Assembly (NCBI RefSeq): GCF_003732705.1
Contig: NZ_MOBR01000042.1
Coordinates: forward strand, 62,001 to 126,000
DNA length: 64,000 nt
Direction: 5' to 3'
Source of the DNA: Pseudomonas frederiksbergensis
Lineage (GTDB): Bacteria; Pseudomonadota; Gammaproteobacteria; Pseudomonadales; Pseudomonadaceae
In this document: piece after piece, positions 17,579 through 24,753 of the stretch
Layout of the letters: every line of letters begins with the position of its first letter
How positions within the stretch are numbered: the stretch's first letter is position 1
Notes under the pieces: generated by a model
Databases searched by the model: none
What the model was told of the DNA's origin: nothing
What the model saw: only the letters and a program-made list of their open reading frames with translations
Program-made: the position numbers and the translations under genes

Positions 17579-18946
17579 ATGAAACAGCCCAAACCCAACT
17601 TCTACAACCTGGCCTGGCGCTGGCATTTTTATGCCGGGTTATTCGTCGCGCCATTCATGGTGATGCTGGCCCTGACCGGTCTTATTTACCTGTTCAAACC
17701 ACAACTCGATCCGTTGATGTACGGCAGCCTGATGAATGTTCCGGCCGGGCATCACGCGGTGTCCGCCGATGACCTGCTCAAGCGGGTGAAACAGGCGTAT
17801 CCACAGGGCCAGATCAAACAGTATCTGCCGCCGATCAATGCTGAGCGCAGCGCACAGTTTGTCGTGATCAATGCCGGGCAGGAGCTCAACGTCTTCATCG
17901 ACCCGTACCACGGCGACATCCTCGGCGAGCAAGACGCCAAGAAAAACCTGCAAGCCCTCGCCCGGGCGATTCATGGCGAGTTGATGATCGGCACCGTCGG
18001 TGATCGGCTGGTGGAATTGGCGGCAGGCTGGGGCGTGGTGCTGGTGGTGTCCGGGGTTTTCCTGTGGTGGCCGCGGGGTCAATTCGCCGGTGTGTTGTGG
18101 CCACGCTTTAACAGTCGCGGCCGCGTCCTGTGGCGTGATTTGCACGCGGTCACCGGGTTCTGGGGCGCCGCGTTTTTGCTGGTGATGCTGCTCAGCGGCA
18201 TGACCTGGACCGGGTTCTGGGGCAAGCAATACGCCGAGGTCTGGAACACCTTCCCGGCGGTGATGTGGGACAACGTGCCGAAGTCCGACGTCGAGGCCCG
18301 CAGCCTCAACAGCGCCACGCGCCAGACCGTGCCTTGGGCGATGGAAAACACGCCAATGCCGATGTCCGGCGACCACGCCGAACACATGGCCCACGGTACC
18401 GCACCGGCCGGTCCCGCCGCGCCGACCATCAGCCTGCAAGACGTGCAGAACATCGCCGTGCAACGCAAGGTCGAGCCGGGTTACAGCATCACCCTGCCGA
18501 CCACCGCCACCGGCGTGTTCACCATCGCGGTATTCGCCGATGACCCGCGCAACGACGCCACCCTGCACGTCGATCAATACACCGGCGACGTCCTTGCCGA
18601 TGTGCGCTTCGAGCAATACGGCAGCGTCGCCCGCGCCACGGAAATCGGCGTGATGCTGCACGAAGGCAAGATGTTTGGTGCGTTCAATCAGATCGTTGTA
18701 CTGCTGATCTGCCTGATGATTCTGCTCAGCGCGGTCAGTGGCGTGGTGATCTGGTGGAAGCGTCGTCCGGACGGCAAGTTCGGCGTGCCGCCGCTGCGCC
18801 ATGACCTGCCGAAATGGAAAACCGGGGTGGCGATCATGCTGGCGCTGGCGGTGATCTTTCCGTTGGTGGGGGCTTCGCTGATTGTGGTGTGGGGGCTGGA
18901 TAGGCTGATGTTGTCGCGGCAAGTCACCCGCAACGCTTCAGCCTGA
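17579..18946 (+). CDS. PepSY-associated TM protein of the copper cluster
   Basis: The 455-residue inner-membrane protein has four main hydrophobic segments: residues about 20-42, 140-162, 195-215 and 380-400, plus one near the C-terminus. The first is followed by a PepSY-type periplasmic region (LLKRVKQAYPQGQIKQYLPP; VFIDPYHGDILGEQ). Several conserved His residues (WRWHFYAGL, IHGELMIG, RDLHAVTGFWG, MLHEGKMFGAFNQ) resemble heme-binding ferric-reductase-like PepSY_TM proteins. A Met/His loop (MPMSGDHAEHMAHG) could hold copper. The ATG at 17579 follows GCGGAG; GTG at 17576 is the alternative. It probably reduces metal or ligands for the OprC system. Confidence 0.85.
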   Translation: MKQPKPNFYNLAWRWHFYAGLFVAPFMVMLALTGLIYLFKPQLDPLMYGSLMNVPAGHHAVSADDLLKRVKQAYPQGQIKQYLPPINAERSAQFVVINAGQELNVFIDPYHGDILGEQDAKKNLQALARAIHGELMIGTVGDRLVELAAGWGVVLVVSGVFLWWPRGQFAGVLWPRFNSRGRVLWRDLHAVTGFWGAAFLLVMLLSGMTWTGFWGKQYAEVWNTFPAVMWDNVPKSDVEARSLNSATRQTVPWAMENTPMPMSGDHAEHMAHGTAPAGPAAPTISLQDVQNIAVQRKVEPGYSITLPTTATGVFTIAVFADDPRNDATLHVDQYTGDVLADVRFEQYGSVARATEIGVMLHEGKMFGAFNQIVVLLICLMILLSAVSGVVIWWKRRPDGKFGVPPLRHDLPKWKTGVAIMLALAVIFPLVGASLIVVWGLDRLMLSRQVTRNASA

Positions 18947-18964
18947 TTTACGCAAAGGAGGCGC

Positions 18965-18993
18965 AGCGCGGGATCAACTCTGATCGCCGCGCT
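18965..18993. terminator. Hairpin between convergent genes
   Basis: Arms AGCGCG and CGCGCT plus GATCA and TGATC form an imperfect strong hairpin between two convergent genes. There is no good T run, so termination is only possible. Confidence 0.45.
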
Positions 18994-19012
18994 TGCACAT
19001 CATCAAACTAAG

Positions 19013-19324
19013 CTAACGACAAGTACCAACCGCTAATTCGCCCTGGCAATTGCTTAGTTTCGGAACATCCGTCAGGTTGACCGTACTGGTTACCGGGTAG
19101 GAGTTAGTAGCTGCGTGCGTGGAACACCATGCCTTGATCTGACACTGCCCATTCCCCAAATCCTTGATAGTCAGGTCGAAGCCGGTTCCGGATTTAGAGC
19201 CGCAACTCTGACTCGCGGAGCTCTGGTACCACGCATTCGTGCAGTCATCCGCAACAGCCATTTGCTGGATCCCTAGCAACAATGCCGACACGGCAAGTCC
19301 ATTTACCAAAATAGAGCGCTTCAT
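19013..19324 (-). CDS. Small secreted Cys-rich protein
   Basis: The 103-residue product starts with a typical signal peptide (MKRSILVNGLAVSALLLGIQ, cleavage probably after AVA). The mature part of about 80 residues has six cysteines, enough for three disulfides, and ends in GELAVGTCR. The pattern of alternating strands (FDLTIKDLGNGQCQIKAWC; STVNLTDVPKLSNC) faintly recalls CVNH-type lectins, but I cannot assign a family. The ATG at 19324 is preferred over 19357. It is transcribed away from the receptor gene, with a perfect palindrome 57 bases upstream. Confidence 0.75.
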   Translation of the reverse strand: MKRSILVNGLAVSALLLGIQQMAVADDCTNAWYQSSASQSCGSKSGTGFDLTIKDLGNGQCQIKAWCSTHAATNSYPVTSTVNLTDVPKLSNCQGELAVGTCR

Positions 19325-19380
19325 AGGTGAGTCCTCATAAGAAACAAACAGCTCCACACTACAAGCAGGCCTTCGCCAAG

Positions 19381-19404
19381 ATAACTGTCATAAATGACAG
19401 TTAT
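19381..19404. promoter_or_regulatory. Perfect 24-bp palindrome
   Basis: ATAACTGTCAT and ATGACAGTTAT are perfect 11-bp arms separated by AA. The site lies in the divergent region between the small secreted protein gene and the TonB receptor gene, closer to the former. It looks like an operator for a dimeric regulator; its regulator is unknown. Confidence 0.55.
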
Positions 19405-19641
19405 TTCGATTGCTTTGGACTCACAACCATGTTTCTCAGAACCACGAGTTCTATCAGCACGCAACCTGAATCCACCTCACCTTCATCATGAATCACGCGA
19501 GATGCGCGCATTAGAGGGATCTGTAGACTTCGCGCGCTTATCCCTCGGTCATTTTTAGTGTTACTGTATAACGCAAATGCACCGCCCCGCCCGCCACAGG
19601 AATGTCGCGGGTTTTCTTTGCAGAAGTGATTCACCGCCCCG
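19405..19641. other. Divergent intergenic region before the TonB receptor
   Basis: Apart from the palindrome on its left and the Zur-box-like site at 19559-19573, I see no further gene here. A TATAAC sequence at 19567-19572 could be the -10 box of the receptor promoter and would lie inside the site; no good -35 box is visible. Confidence 0.4.
19559..19573 (+). promoter_or_regulatory. Zur-box-like site
   Basis: TGTTACTGTATAACG matches about 12 of 15 positions of a TGTTATAnTATAACA-type Zur consensus, 69 bases before the receptor start. Repression by zinc-loaded Zur would fit an uptake operon. The match is by eye only. Confidence 0.45.
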
Positions 19642-21759
19642 ATGAACAAGTACCTCTTGTCCAGCCTTTGCCTGCTTGCCCTGAACAACGCCCAGGCGCA
19701 ACCGCTGACATTGCCCACCGGCACGATCACCGCCACCGCCGTTGACAATGACACCGTCAGCCTCAACACGCCGACCACCGCCGGTTCGCGCCTCAATCTC
19801 ACGGCGATGGAAACCCCGGCCAGCGTCGAAAGCCTGACCGGCGAACAGATTCGCACGCGCGGTGATCGCAGCGTGCAGGACGCGGTATCGCGCAGCACCG
19901 GGATCAGCCGCACCGGCACGCCGGGGGATGGCGGCACGTCGTTGCAGGCGCGCGGTTTTACCGGACAGAGTTCGGTGATGCATCTGTTTGACGGCAATCG
20001 CTTGTACACCGGCATGGGTACCGCGACGTTCCCGGTGGACACCTGGTCGGTGGAGCGCGTCGATGTGCTGCGCGGCCCGGCCTCGGTGTTGTACGGCGAA
20101 GGCGCGACCGGCGCGGTGGTCAACGTGATCCCGAAAAAACCCTTCGAGGGCGAGATCGAAAACCACCTGCGCGTTGGCTACGGTTCCTACGACCGTCAGC
20201 AGCAAGCTTTCGACAGCGGTGGTTCGCTGACCGACACCCTGAGCTATCGCCTGAACCTCAATCGCCTGCGCAGCAATGGCTGGATCGATCGCGGCGATTC
20301 CGCCAGCGACTTCATCAGCGCCGCCGTGCGCTGGCAGGCGACCGACGATTTGTCGTTCACCCTCGCCCACGACTACGGCGATCAAAAGCCGATGAACGAC
20401 TTCGGCACGCCGCTGATCAATGGCCGCTTCAAGGACAGCCTGCGGGACAAGAACTACAACGTCAGCAACGACAAGCAACACTACAACGATCAATGGACAC
20501 GGCTGACCAGCGACTGGCAGATGTCCGACAGCGTCAGTTCCAGCAACGAGCTGTATTACCTCAAGGCCCAACGCCGCTGGCAGAACGCCGAGAATTACAA
20601 CTTCAACCGCGACGCCCAGCAGCTCAGTCGCAGCGGTTACTTCGGCATCGGCCACACCCAGGAACAGGTCGGTGATCGCCAGACCTTCACCTTCAAACAC
20701 ACCCTGTTCGGCCTCGACAGCCAGACCGTCACCGGCGTCGATTACAACCGCATCCGCTTCCAGCTCGACAGCAACTCGCCGTTCAACGATGTGCTGCCGA
20801 ACGGCCAACCGGTGGATCTGTATCACCCGCAACCGGGTCGCTTTGAAAGTGCCGATCCGTATCGCAGTCAGTTTCAATCCACGACGAAGCAGATGTCAGT
20901 CTTTGCTGAAAACCGCACGCAGCTGAGTGAGCGCTGGTCCGTGGTGACCGGTGTGCGCCGCGATTACGTGCATGTGGATCGCACCAACCTGATCGATGAC
21001 AGCCAAAGCGACAAGACCCTGACCGGCAACAACTGGAAAGCCGGATTGGTATTCGCCCTGACCCCGGACACCTCGTTCTACGGCCAGTACGCCACTAGCA
21101 CGGACGGCGTCGGCGGCTTGATTTCCCTGAGCCCGAGCCAGCAGCAATACGATCTAGCCACCGCCAAACAAACCGAGATCGGCGTGAAGCAACTGTTCTG
21201 GGATCAGCGTGGCGAGTTCACGTTGGCGGCGTACCACATCGTCAAAAAGAAACTGCTGACCGACGACCCGGGCAATCCGACGCTCAAGCAACAGGTCGGC
21301 CAGCAATCGTCCAACGGCCTGGAAGCGAGCCTTGATCTGCAACTGCCACACGCCTGGCAACTGCAAGCCAACGTCGCCATCGTCAAGGCCAAGTACGACG
21401 ATTTCTCGGCGGTGGTGACTGGGGAAACCGTGTCGTACAACGGCAACCGCCCAACGGACGTACCGCGCCGCACGGCGAATCTGTGGCTGAGCAAAGCGAT
21501 CAACGATGATCTGAAAGCCGGGGCTGGCGTGCGTTATGTCGATGCGCGTTTTGCGGACATGGCGAATCAGAATGAGTTGCCGAGCTACACCGTGGTTGAT
21601 GCGACGTTGTCCTGGCAGGCGCTGCGTAATACGACGCTGGGGTTGCAGGTGAACAATCTGTTTGACCGGCAGTATGCGCAAAGCCAATACAATGAGGGCC
21701 AGCAGTGGATCCTCGGTGAGCCGCGGTCGTTCTTTGTCACGGCTGATTACACCTTTTGA
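19642..21759 (+). CDS. TonB-dependent receptor of a metal or metallophore uptake operon
   Basis: This 705-residue outer-membrane receptor has a signal peptide ending NAQAQ. The plug domain contains VQDAVSRSTGISRTGTPG and SVERVDVLRGPASVLYGEG, and the barrel ends FFVTADYTF. An ABC transporter of the iron-chelate/B12 type follows. Its place next to the cob genes matches the P. aeruginosa region PA2903-PA2914, where PA2911-PA2914 encode this kind of system; I recall that locus being induced by zinc limitation. The substrate is not known: B12-related corrinoid, siderophore or zincophore are all possible. A Zur-like site precedes it. Confidence 0.88.
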   Translation: MNKYLLSSLCLLALNNAQAQPLTLPTGTITATAVDNDTVSLNTPTTAGSRLNLTAMETPASVESLTGEQIRTRGDRSVQDAVSRSTGISRTGTPGDGGTSLQARGFTGQSSVMHLFDGNRLYTGMGTATFPVDTWSVERVDVLRGPASVLYGEGATGAVVNVIPKKPFEGEIENHLRVGYGSYDRQQQAFDSGGSLTDTLSYRLNLNRLRSNGWIDRGDSASDFISAAVRWQATDDLSFTLAHDYGDQKPMNDFGTPLINGRFKDSLRDKNYNVSNDKQHYNDQWTRLTSDWQMSDSVSSSNELYYLKAQRRWQNAENYNFNRDAQQLSRSGYFGIGHTQEQVGDRQTFTFKHTLFGLDSQTVTGVDYNRIRFQLDSNSPFNDVLPNGQPVDLYHPQPGRFESADPYRSQFQSTTKQMSVFAENRTQLSERWSVVTGVRRDYVHVDRTNLIDDSQSDKTLTGNNWKAGLVFALTPDTSFYGQYATSTDGVGGLISLSPSQQQYDLATAKQTEIGVKQLFWDQRGEFTLAAYHIVKKKLLTDDPGNPTLKQQVGQQSSNGLEASLDLQLPHAWQLQANVAIVKAKYDDFSAVVTGETVSYNGNRPTDVPRRTANLWLSKAINDDLKAGAGVRYVDARFADMANQNELPSYTVVDATLSWQALRNTTLGLQVNNLFDRQYAQSQYNEGQQWILGEPRSFFVTADYTF

Positions 21760-21770
21760 TTCAAAAGCCA

Positions 21771-21931
21771 CCCCTCACCCCAGCCCTCTCCCCAAAGGGG
21801 AGAGGGGGAAAGGGAGCCGATCGGGGGCTTTTCAGAACCTGAGTTCGACTCGAACTTTCAGGTCGATGTAACTCGAAAGAACACCTCGGCCAGTCCCCTC
21901 GCCCCTCTGGGGAGAGGGTTAGGGAGAGGGG
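21771..21931. repeat. MITE-like element with terminal inverted repeats
   Basis: About 160 bp bounded by imperfect 23-base inverted ends (CCCCTCACCCCAGCCCTCTC and its counterpart), each end itself able to fold as CCCTCTCCCC with GGGGAGAGGG. It has no coding capacity and lies between the receptor and ATPase genes. It looks like a small non-autonomous repeat element. Confidence 0.7.
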
Positions 21932-21983
21932 TCGATTCAACTGATACCCATAGCAATCACGATCACCACCCAACGGAACCTGC

Positions 21984-22772
21984 ATGACCTCGCTGAACCT
22001 CACACACCTCGCCTGGACGCCCCTGGGCCACGGCCACTGCCATCACCAGTTCCAACTGCGTGACGCCTCCCTGCACGTGGCCGCCGGTGAGTTCGTCGGG
22101 TTGATCGGCCCCAATGGCAGCGGCAAGACCAGCCTGTTGCGTTGCGCCTATCGCTTCAGCAAACCGGAGGCCGGCGGGGTCCAACTTGGCCACCACAACG
22201 TCTGGAAGCAATCCTCACGCTGGTGCGCTCAACGCATCGCCGTCGTGCTGCAAGAATTCCCCGACGCCTTCGGTCTCACTGTCGAAGAAGTCGTCGCCAT
22301 GGGCCGCACGCCGCACAAAGGTCTGTTCGACGGTGACACGCTTGAAGATCGCAATCTCGCCACTCAAGCCTTGGAATCCGTCGGCCTCAAAGGCTTCGAA
22401 GACCATGCCTTCGCCACCCTGTCCGGTGGTGAGAAGCAGCGAGTGATCCTCGCTCGCGCCTTGGCCCAGCAACCCCAATTGCTGATCCTCGACGAGCCGA
22501 CCAACCACCTCGACCCACGCTATCAGCTCGAATTACTGCAACTGGTCAAACGCCTGAACATCGGCACCCTGGCGAGCATTCACGACCTCAATCTGGCCGC
22601 CGCTTTCTGCGACCGACTCTACGTGATCAACCACGGCCGCATCGTCACCAGCGGCACCCCCAAAGAGGTCCTGACCGCCCCGCTGCTGCTTGATGTATTC
22701 GGCGTCGAAGCGCTGATCGACGAACACCCCCTCCACGGCTACCCCCGAATCACCTGGATAACCCAACCATGA
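21984..22772 (+). CDS. ABC transporter ATPase (FecE/BtuD type)
   Basis: The 262-residue ATPase drives uptake through the permease encoded two genes downstream. It has the Walker A motif GPNGSGKTSLL near residue 44, the signature LSGGEKQRV near residue 148, the Walker B motif LLILDEPTNHLD near residue 170 and the H-loop in SIHDLNLA. The sequence is of the iron-chelate/cobalamin importer class. Its last four bases overlap the start of the substrate-binding protein gene, so the three ABC genes are one operon. Confidence 0.93.
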   Translation: MTSLNLTHLAWTPLGHGHCHHQFQLRDASLHVAAGEFVGLIGPNGSGKTSLLRCAYRFSKPEAGGVQLGHHNVWKQSSRWCAQRIAVVLQEFPDAFGLTVEEVVAMGRTPHKGLFDGDTLEDRNLATQALESVGLKGFEDHAFATLSGGEKQRVILARALAQQPQLLILDEPTNHLDPRYQLELLQLVKRLNIGTLASIHDLNLAAAFCDRLYVINHGRIVTSGTPKEVLTAPLLLDVFGVEALIDEHPLHGYPRITWITQP

Positions 22773-23716
22773 CTGTGCGTTCCCTGCTGTGCGTCGCCCT
22801 GTTGCTGGGCAGTGCTCCGGCCTTCGCCGAAGCGACGAAATACCCGCTGACCGTCCAGAGCTGCAACCGCGACGTGACGTTCAAGCAAGCGCCGAAACAC
22901 GCGGTCAGCCACGACATCAACATGACCCAGATGATGCTCGCCCTCGGCCTCAAGCCGAGCATGGTCGGCTACAGCGGCGTCAGTGGCTGGAAGTCGGTCA
23001 CGCCCGAGATGCAGACCATCCTCGACGGTCTGCCCGAGCTGGCGGCCAAGTACCCGTCGGTGGAAACCCTGCTCAACGCCAACGTCGATTTCTTCTTCGC
23101 CGGTTGGGATTACGGCATGCGCGTCGGCGGGGACCTGACGCCGCAAACCCTGCAACCGCTGGGCATCAACGTCTACGAGTTGACCGAGTCCTGTGCCTTC
23201 GTGATGAAGCGCCCGGCGGCCAGTCTCGAAGACACCTACAACGACCTGCGCAACCTCGGCAAAATCTTCGACGTGCAGGACCGCGCCAACACCTTGATCG
23301 CCGAGATGCAGGCGCAAGTCGCTGCGGTGCGCAAGGATCTGCCGGCGGACAAACCTCGCGTGTTCCTCTACGACAGCGGCGAAGACCGGGCCATGACATC
23401 TGGCCGCCTCGGCATGCCGCAAGCGCTGATCGATGCCGCTGGCGGACACAATATTCTCGATGACGTCGAGGCCAGTTGGACTCGCGTGAACTGGGAAAAC
23501 GTGGTCGAACGCAACCCGCAGGTGATCGTGATCGTCGACTACGGCGAAGTCACCGCCGAACAGAAAGAGCAATTCCTGCTCAATAACAAAGCCCTGCAAT
23601 CGGTAGACGCAATCAAGAACCAGCGCTTTATCGTCATCCCTTACGTGCAAGCCACACCGGGGATCGACAACGTGCTGGCGGTGGAAACCCTGGCCAAAGG
23701 GTTCCACGGCGAATGA
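22769..23716 (+). CDS. ABC transporter periplasmic substrate-binding protein
   Basis: The 315-residue protein has a signal peptide (MTVRSLLCVALLLGSAPAFA) and the BtuF/FhuD-like helical-backbone fold. It starts with the typical KYPLTVQSCNRDVTFKQAPKHAVSHDIN stretch shared with B12 and iron-chelate binding proteins, and later has YPSVETLLNANVDFFFAGWDYG. It passes the substrate taken up by the receptor to the inner-membrane permease. The gene overlaps both neighbours by four bases. The ligand cannot be told from sequence. Confidence 0.9.
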   Translation: MTVRSLLCVALLLGSAPAFAEATKYPLTVQSCNRDVTFKQAPKHAVSHDINMTQMMLALGLKPSMVGYSGVSGWKSVTPEMQTILDGLPELAAKYPSVETLLNANVDFFFAGWDYGMRVGGDLTPQTLQPLGINVYELTESCAFVMKRPAASLEDTYNDLRNLGKIFDVQDRANTLIAEMQAQVAAVRKDLPADKPRVFLYDSGEDRAMTSGRLGMPQALIDAAGGHNILDDVEASWTRVNWENVVERNPQVIVIVDYGEVTAEQKEQFLLNNKALQSVDAIKNQRFIVIPYVQATPGIDNVLAVETLAKGFHGE

Positions 23717-24723
23717 TCGATCGTCGCTATGCCGTGTTGCTCACCGCCCTCGGCGCACTGTTGCTGGTGTCGTGCGTGGTGTCTCTGGGCTTTGGCCCGG
23801 CTCGAGTGCCGGTGGACGTGGTCTGGCGGATTTTGCTGCACAAAGTCTTCAGTGTCGGCGTGCCGGACTGGGCCGCCGGCCAGGAACATATCGTGTGGCT
23901 GATCCGTGTGCCGCGCATGTTGCTCGGGGCATTGGTCGGTGCCGGGCTGGCGCTGATCGGCGCGGTGTTGCAAGCGGTGACGCGTAATCCACTGGCCGAT
24001 CCGCACCTGCTTGGCGTCACCTCCGGCGCCACGTTGGGCGCGGTGATCGTGGTGCTGCATGTCGGCGAAATTGTCGGCCTGCTGACCCTGCCGATTGCGG
24101 CGTTTATCGGCGCGTTGGCGAGCATGTTGATCGTGCTGATGATCGCCAATCGCAATGGGCGGCTGGACAGTGATCGGCTGCTGCTATGCGGCGTGGCGGT
24201 GTCGTTCGTGATGATGGCGATTGCCAATTTGCTGCTGTTCATGGGCGATCATCGCGCCAGTTCGGCGGTGATGTTCTGGATGCTTGGGGGGCTGGGATTG
24301 GCCCGTTGGGAATTGCTCTCTGTACCGGCGGCCAGCGTGTTGCTGGGTCTGGTGTTGTTGCTGGGAATGGCCCGTCCGTTGAATGCGTTGATGGCCGGTG
24401 AACAAACGGCGGTAACCCTCGGGCTCAATGCGCGCACCGTGCGGTTGCGAGTGTTTTTGATTGCGTCGCTGATGACCGGGGTGCTGGTGTCGATCAGTGG
24501 TTCCATCGGGTTTGTCGGGTTGATGGTGCCGCACATTGCCCGACGCCTGGTCGGGGCTGAACACCGGCGATTGCTGCCGGTGTGCGTGTTGCTCGGCAGT
24601 GTTTTCCTGGTCTGGGTGGATGTCGCCGCCCGCACCCTGATCGCCCCGGAAGACTTGCCCATCGGCGTCGCCACTGCGGCCATTGGCGGGTTGTTTTTCA
24701 TTGGCCTGATGCGCCGGCGCTGA
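23713..24723 (+). CDS. ABC transporter permease (FecCD/BtuC type)
   Basis: The 336-residue inner-membrane protein has about ten hydrophobic helices. FecCD signatures are WLIRVPRMLLGALVGAGLAL near residue 62, ADPHLLGVTSGATLGA near residue 95, and GFVGLMVPHIARRLVGAEHR near residue 265. It forms the channel with the ATPase upstream. It overlaps the binding-protein gene by four bases and ends just before a hairpin shared with the convergent large gene. Confidence 0.93.
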   Translation: MIDRRYAVLLTALGALLLVSCVVSLGFGPARVPVDVVWRILLHKVFSVGVPDWAAGQEHIVWLIRVPRMLLGALVGAGLALIGAVLQAVTRNPLADPHLLGVTSGATLGAVIVVLHVGEIVGLLTLPIAAFIGALASMLIVLMIANRNGRLDSDRLLLCGVAVSFVMMAIANLLLFMGDHRASSAVMFWMLGGLGLARWELLSVPAASVLLGLVLLLGMARPLNALMAGEQTAVTLGLNARTVRLRVFLIASLMTGVLVSISGSIGFVGLMVPHIARRLVGAEHRRLLPVCVLLGSVFLVWVDVAARTLIAPEDLPIGVATAAIGGLFFIGLMRRR

Positions 24724-24744
24724 GCCTCTGCTGCCAGAGGCTCA
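24721..24744. terminator. Hairpin between convergent genes
   Basis: A perfect 10-bp stem (TGAGCCTCTG with CAGAGGCTCA) with a CTGC loop overlaps the permease stop codon. It lies in front of the end of the convergent gene. It lacks a T run and may act for both directions. Confidence 0.55.
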
Positions 24745-24753
24745 GCGACCACA

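Noticed and set aside
17639..18922. Minus-strand open frame opposite the PepSY gene
   Set aside because: His/Gln/Arg-rich shadow typical of high GC third positions; no ribosome binding site or domain.
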